NCBI GenBank assembly: GCA_018224315.1
Contig: JAGTVF010000273.1
Span: forward strand, 1-13,818
From: Desulfobacterales bacterium
Lineage (GTDB): Bacteria; Desulfobacterota; Desulfobacteria; Desulfobacterales; Desulfosalsimonadaceae
Length of the DNA stretch: 13,818 nt
Direction: 5' to 3'
Made by a program: the position numbers and the translations under genes. A model generated the notes under the pieces. It worked only from the letters and a program-made list of their open reading frames with translations, was not told the DNA's origin and ran no database searches. Of this stretch, positions 1 to 6,643 are shown piece after piece. Numbering within the stretch: the first letter of the stretch is position 1; each line of letters opens with the position of its first letter.

Positions 1-2
1 AT

Positions 3-563
3 CTCCGGACCGGCCGCCCCCGGATACTGCACAGCCTGCTGCCGCCGCTGGAGGAACAAGCCCATATTCGGGAAGTCCATACCCAGCAGCTCACACATTC
101 CGTATCAAAGCTGGCTGAAAAAATGGGGCTTTCCAGTGAACAATCCCGAAACCTGCAACTGCTAGCCCAATTCCATGACCTGGGCAAAGTGGGCATCTCC
201 GACCGTATCCTGTTTAAATCCGAGGCCCTCACTGCAGAGGAATACCAGGAGATGCGCCGCCACTGTGAAATCGGCCACCGCATTGCCCTGTCGTCCCCGG
301 ATCTGGCCCCGATTGCTGACTTGATCTTAAAACACCATGAATGGTGGGACGGCCGGGGATATCCCCTCGGCTTAAAGGGCGAACAAATCCCCATTGAATG
401 CCGGATTCTTGCAGTGGCCGAGGCCTATGACATTATGACCAACCAGCGACCCTACCAGGAGACCCGATCCGGGCAACAGGCACTGGAAGAACTCCGGCGG
501 GCAGCCGGCACCCAGTTTGACCCTGCAGTGGTCGAGACATTTATAAATGGTATCAAACCTTGA
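3..563 (+). CDS. HD-GYP domain c-di-GMP phosphodiesterase, C-terminal part
   Basis: The reading frame is open to the left edge, so the start and any N-terminal sensor domain lie outside; 186 residues are visible. The first in-frame ATG (123) is not the start, because typical HD-GYP sequence (EEQAHIREVHTQQLTHSV) continues upstream of it. The catalytic HD pair is at 174-179 (HDLGKVGISD), followed by the conserved segment LTAEEYQEMRRHCEIGH, then KHHEWWDGRGYP with GYP at 357-365, and the closing RPY and GTQFDP motifs. HD-GYP proteins hydrolyse cyclic di-GMP to pGpG or GMP using a bi- or tri-iron centre. One deviation: the usual Asp in VADAYDAM is Glu here (VAEAYDIM), which occurs in some family members and may alter metal binding. 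The 94-base gap to the next gene shows no strong terminator. The family call is secure; activity is inferred. Confidence 0.9.
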   Translation, partial: LRTGRPRILHSLLPPLEEQAHIREVHTQQLTHSVSKLAEKMGLSSEQSRNLQLLAQFHDLGKVGISDRILFKSEALTAEEYQEMRRHCEIGHRIALSSPDLAPIADLILKHHEWWDGRGYPLGLKGEQIPIECRILAVAEAYDIMTNQRPYQETRSGQQALEELRRAAGTQFDPAVVETFINGIKP

Positions 564-657
564 TTATTGCCGTGGGTTCATATAAGCAGAAAATATCTGA
601 TTTTTTCAGCCCTAAAGGCATTCATCAAGGTGACCCCGCAGAGAAAAGGAGGATCAT

Positions 658-1194
658 ATGAATCTTTTCGTGGATCGAATGATACGGGCAGCCAAGCTCG
701 ACATTCATCTCTATGAGGAAGTGGAAGCAGACAAAAACGCCATGGGTCAGGCGATAGGCGTTGTGGTGCTCTCCAGCCTGGCAGCCGGCATCGGCGCCAT
801 CAGCGTTCAGGGCGCCGGCGGAATTGTCATGGGCACCATTTTTGCCCTGGTCGGGTGGTTCCTCTGGGCGTTTTTAACCTATGTCATCGGCACAAAACTG
901 CTGCCCGAACCCCAGACCCGGGCGGATTACGGGGAGCTGCTGCGCACCATCGGGTTTTCCAGTTCTCCGGGCCTGATCCGGGTACTGGGCATCATACCCG
1001 GCCTGCAGAGCATTGTCTTTCTGGCTGCCGGCATCTGGATGCTGGTTGCCATGGTCATTGCCGTGCGCCAGGCCCTGGATTATCAAAGCACATGGCGGGC
1101 CGTGGGCGTCTGCCTCATTGGCTGGCTGGTCCAGATCCTGCTGCTGGGGCTGCTGTTTGTGGCCATTGGCGGAGGCGCGCCGGATACCCAATAA
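658..1194 (+). CDS. YIP1 family integral membrane protein
   Basis: This is a 178-residue hydrophobic protein with about four membrane segments, near residues 30-50, 56-79, 113-137 and 149-171. The pattern RTIGFSSSPGLI before a TM segment, followed by a VRQAL segment after the next one, is typical of the bacterial Yip1/DUF1282 fold. Its N-terminal stretch (FVDRMIRAAKLDIHLYEEVE) also matches that family, where an amphipathic lead-in precedes the first TM. The start is supported by a strong ribosome site, AAAGGAGG at 645-652, six bases before ATG. The biochemical role of bacterial Yip1 proteins is not established; the eukaryotic relatives act in membrane traffic. The neighbours (HD-GYP upstream, a GGDEF-EAL wreck downstream) give no clear functional link. 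Confidence 0.82.
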   Translation: MNLFVDRMIRAAKLDIHLYEEVEADKNAMGQAIGVVVLSSLAAGIGAISVQGAGGIVMGTIFALVGWFLWAFLTYVIGTKLLPEPQTRADYGELLRTIGFSSSPGLIRVLGIIPGLQSIVFLAAGIWMLVAMVIAVRQALDYQSTWRAVGVCLIGWLVQILLLGLLFVAIGGGAPDTQ

Positions 1195-1244
1195 ACCCAG
1201 TAAAGCAAAAAGGGTCACCCATGCGCCAATTGAACTCGTTACAG

Positions 1245-1569
1245 CAGCCGGCAAGCCTTTCTTCAATCGCGTTTCTGTCCCGGGGCGGGGCAAGGTAGTA
1301 GCCCTGCCCGAAGGGGCAGCTCATGCCCTGGCGCTTTTCCAGTTGGTCGATATCCTCGATGCCTTCGGCCATGGCCTGGATATCGGCCGCCAGAGATGTA
1401 TTTCCAGGACCAGGCAGCGCTTGATCTCCCGGTCCCGAATCTGGTGGGCGTAGACCACCTGGTTTCGGCCCTGGCGCTTGGCCTCATACATGCTCATGTC
1501 CGCCAGCCGGATGGCATCGGCATGACCGGTCTGGTTTTCGCTGCTGATGAAAACACCCGTGCTGCGGTT
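1245..1569 (-). pseudogene. Remnant of a GGDEF-EAL (c-di-GMP) protein, internally deleted
   Basis: Reading leftward from the stop of the dehydratase gene, the frame at 1560 encodes the end of a GGDEF domain (STGVFISSEN, then LADMSMYEAKRQGRN) and a linker ending KRCLVLE near 1402. Immediately after, in a different frame, comes the end of an EAL domain: AMAEGIEDIDQLEKRQGM followed by SCPFGQGYYLAPP, petering out near 1245. The GGDEF active site, the EAL motif and roughly 200 EAL residues are missing, the two parts are out of frame (the GGDEF frame stops at the GCATGA near 1328), and no start or ribosome site is visible. It is therefore a dead gene: N-terminally truncated, internally deleted and frameshifted. 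The downstream frame runs into antisense of the Yip1 gene, so the native stop also appears lost. This remnant fills most of the otherwise gene-free stretch between 1194 and 1568. Confidence 0.82.
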
Positions 1570-3562
1570 ATGTGGTTATTTCTTGCGGTTTTTCGGGTTC
1601 AGCCGAAAATATGGATGCCTGCCCGGAGCAGCTGTACTCGGGCAGAATGGCTTTGAAGTATTGACGGATGGCGGTCTGGTTTCTCTGTCTGGCCGCCTGC
1701 TTTAACATGGCAAAGTGAGAATTTAAGATTTCCACATCCACACTGGCGCAGTTTAAGACCATGATTTTGGCGTGATCGGTTGCCACAACGTTTTCATGAT
1801 CGGTCATCAGCTCTTCGTAGAGCTTTTCCCCGGGCCTTAAGCCCACATATTCAATTTTGATGTCCACATCCGGTTCAAATCCGGAAAAACGAATCAAATC
1901 CTTTGCCATTTCCGCAATTTTGACCGGAGCCCCCATTTCCAGGATAAAGATCTCACCGCCCCTGCCCATGGCCCCGGCCTGGAGGATCAACTGGCAGGCC
2001 TCGGGGATAAGCATGAAATAGCGCACCACCTCCGGATGGGTCACCGTGACCGGCCCGCCGTTTTTGATCTGCTGTTTAAACAAGGGAATCACACTGCCGG
2101 CACTGCCGATCACGTTGCCGAACCGGACCGTGACAAAGCGGGTGGCCGAGTTTCCGGCCATGCTTTTGTGCTTCACGATCATCTCGGAGACCCGCTTGCT
2201 GGCCCCCATGATATTGGCCGGGTTGACGGCCTTGTCCGTGGAGACGAAAACAAATTTTTCGCATCCATAGCGGTCTGCCACATCCACAAGATTTTCCGTG
2301 CCCATGATATTGTTTTCCACCGCCTTCCACGGATGGGCCTCGAGCATGGGCACATGCTTGTAGGCAGCGGCGTGAAAAACAATCTCCGGGCCAAACCGGT
2401 CAAATACGCTTTCTATCTCTTTGATGTGCTGGACATCGCCAAGATGGGCAATCACGGAAACATTGGGATAATTGCGCCGCAATTCCAGATCGATTTCATA
2501 CAAGGGGCTTTCCGCCCATTCAAACAAAATGATTTTTGATGGGGCAAACCGACAGATCTGCCGGCACAGTCCCCTGCCGATGGACCCGCCCGCACCGGAG
2601 ACAAAAACAGTCTTGCCCTTTAAAAACGCCCCGATTTTTTCCTGGTCCAGTTCCACGGGCTTTCTGCCCAGCAGATCCCGGAACTCCACGTCCCGGATGG
2701 CATTGACCGTAACCCGCCCGTCGATGAGCTCGCCCATGCCCGGCACAGTCTTGAACTTGATATTGCAGTACTTGCACAGCTCGACAATGGAGCGGATTCT
2801 TGCTGCATCTGCCGAGGGAATGGCAATGACCACATCAGACACCCCCAGCCGGTCAACAACCCGGGCAAGCCGGGAAATCTTGTCCAAAACGGGCACTCCG
2901 TGAATTTTTCGGCCCTTTTTGGCCCGATCATCATCGAGAAAACCCACCACCTCGTATCGAATCGAGGCATTGTCCTTGATTTCGCGCAGAATTTTTTCTC
3001 CGCAGTCGCCCGCACCAATGATGAGAATTCTGTTGGGCGGACCCTTTTTTTCTCTCAAGACCCTGACCAGATTTTGAAAAAGCGCCTTTGTCCCGGCCCG
3101 GCGGGCGGACTGTTCAAAAAGCACTCTGGCACTCACGCGGACTCCGGCAATGGCGATCACCGTAAAACAGTAATCGATTAAAAACACCGACCTTGAAAAG
3201 CCTTCAAATCGGTATCGTGCCAGCACGAACAGAACCAGCACAACAGATGCGGCTGTTGCCGCCTTGATCACGTTGAAAAGATCATTTAAACTGGTATATC
3301 GCCACATGCCGCTGTAAAGATCAAAAAAATAGAACGCGGCAAGCTTGATGAGTACCACATAGGGCAGAAGAGTGAAAAACGGCACAAATTCCCGGCTTGA
3401 AACACTGAAGTCAAAACGCACAAGGTAGGCGCCATAATGGGCGGCAAGGATCAATAAAATATCAAGGCAGAGAATGATAAAAAGGTTTTTGGAAAATCGG
3501 ATTTTCAATTGGGCGATCCACTTGGCGGATTTGTTTTGAAATGGGCGCAGGGCCCGGTTCAT
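1568..3562 (-). CDS. Membrane-bound nucleoside-diphosphate-sugar 4,6-dehydratase (WbpM/PglF/CapD family)
   Basis: This 664-residue protein has the full-length architecture of the large WbpM/PglF type: four N-terminal TM segments (about 28-48, 62-80, 101-115, 126-141), a first Rossmann region (GAGDCG at 183-188, then VVGFLDDD), and a second catalytic Rossmann domain (GAGGSIG at 323-329). The active site carries the hallmark STDKA (T442, D443, K444) and MGASK (M452, K456), where Met replaces the usual Tyr of short-chain dehydratases. Such enzymes convert UDP-GlcNAc to the 4-keto-6-deoxy sugar that feeds capsule, O-antigen or glycoprotein sugars such as QuiNAc or bacillosamine. A TTG at 3583 would add seven residues; ATG at 3562 is preferred, but neither has a good Shine-Dalgarno. 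It follows the antiterminator gene by 54 bases in the same frame. No further sugar genes follow, only the GGDEF-EAL remnant. Confidence 0.93.
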   Translation of the reverse strand: MNRALRPFQNKSAKWIAQLKIRFSKNLFIILCLDILLILAAHYGAYLVRFDFSVSSREFVPFFTLLPYVVLIKLAAFYFFDLYSGMWRYTSLNDLFNVIKAATAASVVLVLFVLARYRFEGFSRSVFLIDYCFTVIAIAGVRVSARVLFEQSARRAGTKALFQNLVRVLREKKGPPNRILIIGAGDCGEKILREIKDNASIRYEVVGFLDDDRAKKGRKIHGVPVLDKISRLARVVDRLGVSDVVIAIPSADAARIRSIVELCKYCNIKFKTVPGMGELIDGRVTVNAIRDVEFRDLLGRKPVELDQEKIGAFLKGKTVFVSGAGGSIGRGLCRQICRFAPSKIILFEWAESPLYEIDLELRRNYPNVSVIAHLGDVQHIKEIESVFDRFGPEIVFHAAAYKHVPMLEAHPWKAVENNIMGTENLVDVADRYGCEKFVFVSTDKAVNPANIMGASKRVSEMIVKHKSMAGNSATRFVTVRFGNVIGSAGSVIPLFKQQIKNGGPVTVTHPEVVRYFMLIPEACQLILQAGAMGRGGEIFILEMGAPVKIAEMAKDLIRFSGFEPDVDIKIEYVGLRPGEKLYEELMTDHENVVATDHAKIMVLNCASVDVEILNSHFAMLKQAARQRNQTAIRQYFKAILPEYSCSGQASIFSAEPEKPQEITT

Positions 3563-3616
3563 CAAGCAGGATAAATACCACAACCACAGGGTTAAAGCAA
3601 GACCGGCATGCCGGGA

Positions 3617-4180
3617 TCAAACCGGCTCCACCATGTCTGAATCCAGCTCCACTGATACAGACTGCATGATGCTGGAAACCGAAAGCACCAGGCGGAAATG
3701 CTTGTCTCTGCGGATGACCACACCCTCAACATCCTTTAACGGACCTTTGGTGACGCGCACCCGCCTGCCCGGTTGCAGAAAATCCGCCGGAAGAACCGGA
3801 AGCCCCGAGCAAAGGGCCTGGTGGATTCCGCGGAGCTCCTGCACCAGGGTAACCGGGTCTGAAACATCAATGACCCGGGCGATCTGATTGGAGCGCAGGG
3901 CCGTGTACCGGCCGGAATCATCGGCTTTAAAAAAAAGATATCCGGGAAACAGGGGCAGCAGGCTGTAGCGCACCCGCTTGGCCGCAGGCTGCCTGCGCTG
4001 AACCATGGGAAGGAAATAGCCGATGCCGTGATCGGCCAGGTAGCCGGCCAGGGCTTTTTCCCGGCGGCTTTTAACATGGGCGATCCGCCAGCAAAGCCTG
4101 CCTTTCTGAGACGACGGATCACCGTCAAGCAGATTTTCCGGAAACAGAGGGCTCGGGTTTTTCTCCGGAGACAGGGTCAT
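3617..4180 (-). CDS. NusG-like specialised transcription antiterminator (UpxY/RfaH/LoaP type)
   Basis: The 187-residue protein has an NGN domain (about 30-115, starting CWRIAHVKSRREKA and containing LLPLFPGYLFFK at 75-85) and a C-terminal KOW domain (about 137-187, GRRVRVTKGPLKDVEGVV). The order and spacing are those of NusG paralogues that bind RNA polymerase and suppress termination in long polysaccharide or natural-product operons. Housekeeping nusG normally sits beside secE and rplK, which is not the case here, and the N-terminal 29 residues are a variable tail, so a specialised paralogue is favoured. The start ATG has an AAAGG-type ribosome site about ten bases upstream. A candidate promoter (TTGACG, 18 bases, TATTTT) lies at 4243-4272. 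The next gene is the sugar dehydratase, which fits a polysaccharide operon. I did not find a consensus ops element (GGCGGTAGNNT) in the leader. Confidence 0.88.
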   Translation of the reverse strand: MTLSPEKNPSPLFPENLLDGDPSSQKGRLCWRIAHVKSRREKALAGYLADHGIGYFLPMVQRRQPAAKRVRYSLLPLFPGYLFFKADDSGRYTALRSNQIARVIDVSDPVTLVQELRGIHQALCSGLPVLPADFLQPGRRVRVTKGPLKDVEGVVIRRDKHFRLVLSVSSIMQSVSVELDSDMVEPV

Positions 4181-4242
4181 GCGGCCAGCCTTTCTTTCTG
4201 CAATGATTCAATCCGCCGTCAATCCGGCCGGCAGACCTGCAG

Positions 4243-4272
4243 AAAATAGCCGATTTGCCGCAAAGACGTCAA
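4243..4272 (-). promoter_or_regulatory. Candidate sigma70 promoter for the antiterminator-dehydratase pair
   Basis: On the minus strand TTGACG (4272-4267) is followed after 18 bases by TATTTT (4248-4243), predicting a transcript start near 4236 and a leader of about 55 bases before the ATG at 4180. It lies directly after the candidate terminator of the upstream RRM gene. Found by eye only. Confidence 0.4.
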
Positions 4273-4300
4273 CAAAAAAGGCAGGGCAACAGCCGCAGCC
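4273..4300 (-). terminator. Weak candidate intrinsic terminator of the RRM gene
   Basis: On the minus strand GGC-TGC-GGC-TGTT-GCC-CT-GCC is followed by six T, giving two short GC stems separated by an internal loop and then a U-tract. It lies 40 bases after the RRM stop and just before the next promoter, which is where a terminator is expected. The stem is weak, so the call is tentative. Confidence 0.3.
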
Positions 4301-4315
4301 GGGATGGACAGCCAC

Positions 4316-4337
4316 TTTGTATCTGGTTTGTATCTGG
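4316..4337. repeat. Perfect 11-bp tandem duplication
   Basis: TTTGTATCTGG occurs twice in immediate succession (4316-4326 and 4327-4337), three bases beyond the stop codon of the RRM gene. It looks like a slippage duplication; no function is evident. Confidence 0.9.
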
Positions 4338-4340
4338 TTT

Positions 4341-4613
4341 TTACCTGCGGCGCCGGTTTTTCCGTCCCTTGGTTTTCTGATTGGACTGGCTGATCTTAAT
4401 GGATCGGCCCTTGATCTGGATGCCGTTTAACGCCTTGATGGCGCGGTCGGCCTCGGAGTTGTCCGGCATGTCCACAAAGCCAAAGCCCTTGGACTGGCCT
4501 GAAAAGCGGTCTTTGACAATATTGACGCTTTCAATGGTGCCGAATTCGGCAAAAGCGCCTTTTAGATCTTCTTCTGTCACATTATAGGCAAGGTTGCCGA
4601 TGTACATGTTCAT
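4341..4613 (-). CDS. RRM-type RNA-binding protein
   Basis: This 90-residue protein is a single RNA recognition motif with a short basic tail. RNP2 is MYIGNL (3-8) and RNP1 is KGFGFVDM (42-49); the RNA-stacking aromatics Y4, F44 and F46 are all present. The tail (from residue 79, QKTKGRKNRRRR) is strongly basic and probably adds RNA affinity. Bacterial single-RRM proteins of this kind are known from cyanobacteria and many Proteobacteria/Desulfobacterota, sometimes cold-inducible. The frame is open upstream to an ATG at 4802, but that extension is not RRM-like; ATG 4613 is chosen because GAGGAG sits nine bases before it. A candidate promoter at 4801-4831 implies a leader near 190 bases, which would be compatible with post-transcriptional control. 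RNA targets are unknown. Confidence 0.92.
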   Translation of the reverse strand: MNMYIGNLAYNVTEEDLKGAFAEFGTIESVNIVKDRFSGQSKGFGFVDMPDNSEADRAIKALNGIQIKGRSIKISQSNQKTKGRKNRRRR

Positions 4614-4800
4614 ATAAGGATTCTCCTCTGCTTGGGTGGCATTGATGGCAATGGCGCTGTTTCCGTTAATCCGCCACACAATCAGCGGAAAAAGCGTCGG
4701 ACCGGGCCCGGCCCTTGAAGGGAAAGCAAACAGCAAAGGCGGGCCCAAAGAAAAAAATTCAAAGAAACCCGCCGCAAACATGCTTTTTACCACAACAGGC

Positions 4801-4831
4801 AATATATGACACGAAACCGGTTATGTGTCAA
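4801..4831 (-). promoter_or_regulatory. Candidate promoter overlapping an inverted repeat, upstream of the RRM gene
   Basis: On the minus strand a perfect TTGACA (4831-4826) is followed by TATATT (4806-4801) after 19 bases, or by CATATA after 17. The interval is framed by an inverted repeat, TGACAC at 4807-4812 and GTGTCA at 4825-4830, twelve bases apart, so a repressor site overlapping the promoter is possible. The spacing is suboptimal and nothing here proves activity. Confidence 0.35.
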
Positions 4832-4860
4832 TGTCTAAAACCGCAGTGTCTAAAAACCGC
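4832..4860. repeat. Imperfect tandem duplication TGTCTAAAA(A)CCGC
   Basis: TGTCTAAAACCGC (4832-4844) and TGTCTAAAAACCGC (4847-4860) differ by one A. On the minus strand the second copy forms the T-run after a small GC hairpin (GCGG-GCCGG-CCGC, about 4860-4873) downstream of the SYLF gene, so this may be a duplicated terminator tail. Confidence 0.75.
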
Positions 4861-4889
4861 GGCCGGCCCGCACTAACGTTTTTTCCGAT

Positions 4890-5582
4890 TTATTCGCCAA
4901 CATATTTGTTTAACATGTCTTTATACAACAGGACCGATTCCGGGACTTCCCGGAGCACATCAATGCGGTCCACGGTTTCCTCATACAGATTCCAGGTGGC
5001 CGTGTGGTCCGTCTGGAGTGCGGCCCCTTCCAGGGACAGGCCTGCAAACGCCCCCCGGCTACGGCTGTAGGAATAAATTTCGGATTTCAAAGTCACATCC
5101 GTTGCCGCACCGGCCTGCCGGCCCACGGGCCCGGCGGCCACGGAAGCATCGGCGCCCACGGTAAACCGCCCGTTTTTGATCTGATCAATGGCCTTGCGGC
5201 TTTTAAACACCAGAACCAAATCCGTGGACTGGGCCCCGATCTGCCAGCCAATGCTTCCTCCGTAAAGCTTGATGAAAAAGGGATTATTCCAGTTGCCCGC
5301 ATCATCGCGCACCGCAACCACACCGCTGCCGTAGCGGCCGCCGATGATAAAACCCAGCTTGTAGACGCTGGGGATTACGGCAATGGCCTCGGCCTCGCCC
5401 AGAAGGGCCGGCGGGATCCTGTTTTCCGGAATGGCACGAAGATCTTCAAGGACCTCAATGCTGTTTTGAATAATTTTTACTTCCCGGCTGTTGTCTGCCG
5501 CAGCCGGGTTTCCGGCGATCAGCACACACACAGCCGCAGCCGCCATAATCCAGCCTGCATATCCCGTCAACACCTGTTTCAT
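4890..5582 (-). CDS. Secreted SYLF-domain (Ysc84/DUF500) lipid-binding protein
   Basis: The 230-residue product begins with a clear signal peptide (MKQVLTGYAGWIMAAAAVCV, cleavage likely near AAA-D30), so it is exported, probably to the periplasm or outer membrane. The remainder is the SYLF domain: a helical lead (IIQNSIEVLEDLRA), then AEAIAVIPSVYKLGFIIGGR, YGSGVVAVRD, SIGWQIGAQSTDLVLVF, and a closing FAGLSLEGAAL. In eukaryotic Ysc84/SH3YL1 the fold binds phosphoinositides; bacterial versions are widespread, and their ligand is not settled. The start is supported by AGGGAGAA a few bases upstream. A near-consensus promoter at 5777-5805 points toward this gene across a leader of about 190 bases. 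Confidence 0.93.
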   Translation of the reverse strand: MKQVLTGYAGWIMAAAAVCVLIAGNPAAADNSREVKIIQNSIEVLEDLRAIPENRIPPALLGEAEAIAVIPSVYKLGFIIGGRYGSGVVAVRDDAGNWNNPFFIKLYGGSIGWQIGAQSTDLVLVFKSRKAIDQIKNGRFTVGADASVAAGPVGRQAGAATDVTLKSEIYSYSRSRGAFAGLSLEGAALQTDHTATWNLYEETVDRIDVLREVPESVLLYKDMLNKYVGE

Positions 5583-5647
5583 CTGACTTCTCCCTTATTT
5601 CTACCTGAATTGAGCTTTAATAAAATGGCGGCAACGGCTGCCGAGCC

Positions 5648-5731
5648 TTAGAAAAAATTTCGCAAAAGCCATTCAAACAAATCTTCTCCGGCGGGTTGAA
5701 AAGTGCGGTACACTTGGCTTTTTCGATGCAC
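5648..5731 (-). CDS. Possible 27-codon leader ORF
   Basis: Downstream of the 5777-5805 promoter and before the SYLF gene, a frame starting at GTG (5731) runs 27 codons to TAA (5648-5650) and encodes MHRKSQVYRTFQPAGEDLF followed by EWLLRNFF. An AAAGGA lies about 12 bases before the GTG, which is rather far. The C-terminal half looks amphipathic. It could be a small protein or a leader peptide, but a chance ORF is at least as likely. Confidence 0.18.
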   Translation of the reverse strand: MHRKSQVYRTFQPAGEDLFEWLLRNFF

Positions 5732-5776
5732 CCTGTAAAATTTTCCTTTTATGGGATAAATCGAAAATTTATAAAA

Positions 5777-5805
5777 AATATAAACAATCCAAACCGGTTC
5801 GTCAA
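5777..5805 (-). promoter_or_regulatory. Strong candidate sigma70 promoter upstream of the SYLF gene
   Basis: On the minus strand TTGACG (5805-5800) and TATATT (5782-5777) are separated by exactly 17 bases, the best promoter match found in the window. The expected start is near 5770, in an AT-rich stretch just past the stop of the nucleotidyltransferase gene. Confidence 0.55.
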
Positions 5806-5808
5806 TTT

Positions 5809-6507
5809 TTATGCAGCAAGCATTTCCTGGTCCACGTCCGCCATCATTTCCTCGAAATGCGGAATCTCCCGGCGCCTGAGCAAGGTTGGGATCTTTTCCG
5901 TATCAATGACATGGGGGTGGCCATGATGGGTTTTTAACATTTTAACAATATCGAGGCGGTCGGAAAGCCCCTTTTCAGACCGGGGATCCTTGGCGTAGCG
6001 GTGCAGCTTCATGGCAATGATGTACTCAGGCTTTAAAATACTGATACCCCTGCCCCCAAAACTGAGGATATTGGTGGATTGCTCCCGGTTTTCAAGAATC
6101 CAGCGCATGAGTTTGCCTGAAACCGGCCGGCTTTCAGCAGACAGGAAATCCACGTAAAGCCGTGTTTTTCGGTGCCGGAGACTGTGACCGGCCGAATCGG
6201 AGGTTTCAAAGCACTGATCCAGCACGGCGGATTTTTCCAAAGCAATGTCATCTTCCAAAAACGCCTCAAAATCGGCTTCTTCCAACAGCACGTCCACATC
6301 AAATGTCACCCGGGGCTGCACCGGCGGCTGAATGTACTTGGATGCAGCCAGGGCTCCCACCAGGATGGCGGTATCATAGACCCGGGAGACGTCCAGGATC
6401 ACCCGGTCAAAATTGTTGACATCCGGATCATCGGCAAAAAAATCCAAAAAATGTTCAGCCACGACAAAACACTGGGTTTCATCGCAGGAGGTAATCTGCT
6501 GGAGCAT
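5809..6507 (-). CDS. Nucleotidyltransferase-fold protein (MNT/AbiEii-like superfamily), function unknown
   Basis: Taken from ATG 6507, the protein has 232 residues. It shows the nucleotidyltransferase layout: a strand-loop VGALAASKYI (50-59), the D-x-D metal pair in RVTFDVDVLL (D70, D72), a third carboxylate in RLYVDFLS (D120), and the late helix typical of these folds, ILKPEYIIAMKLHRYAKD then SDRLDIVKML (157-191). All three metal carboxylates are present, so it looks catalytically competent. Relatives include minimal nucleotidyltransferases and the AbiEii toxin of AbiE systems, but I see no AbiEi antitoxin or HEPN partner next door. The frame is open to ATG 6612; I prefer 6507 because AAAGGA lies 11 bases before it and the extension is not family-like. 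The start is uncertain. It is divergent from the STAS operon. Confidence 0.72.
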   Translation of the reverse strand: MLQQITSCDETQCFVVAEHFLDFFADDPDVNNFDRVILDVSRVYDTAILVGALAASKYIQPPVQPRVTFDVDVLLEEADFEAFLEDDIALEKSAVLDQCFETSDSAGHSLRHRKTRLYVDFLSAESRPVSGKLMRWILENREQSTNILSFGGRGISILKPEYIIAMKLHRYAKDPRSEKGLSDRLDIVKMLKTHHGHPHVIDTEKIPTLLRRREIPHFEEMMADVDQEMLAA

Positions 6508-6643
6508 AGCTTGGGCTGTCCTTTCTTTAGTTTGCACAAATACGGACATACCATATCCATAAATCCCCTTGCGTGCAAGAACATCATTGACATTGCCCCT
6601 TTTGCATCGCATATGAAGTATGGTATAAACAAAACCGATCGAA

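Noticed and set aside
1013..1453. 146-codon plus-strand ORF across the Yip1 end and the pseudogene
   Set aside because: Low-complexity Trp/Cys/Arg-rich translation in the shadow of the Yip1 gene and of the minus-strand GGDEF-EAL remnant; no ribosome site.
2036..2539. 167-codon plus-strand ORF inside the dehydratase gene
   Set aside because: Antisense shadow of a well-supported gene; no family resemblance.
4181..4340. ops/JUMPstart element for the NusG-like protein
   Set aside because: No GGCGGTAGNNT match on the minus strand of the leader.
4614..4802. 63-residue N-terminal extension of the RRM protein
   Set aside because: Not RRM-like; a clear GAGGAG precedes the internal ATG at 4613, and the extension's ATG would overlap the candidate promoter.
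5004..5651. 215-codon plus-strand ORF opposite the SYLF gene
   Set aside because: Antisense to a secure gene with signal peptide and ribosome site; composition typical of a GC-rich shadow frame.
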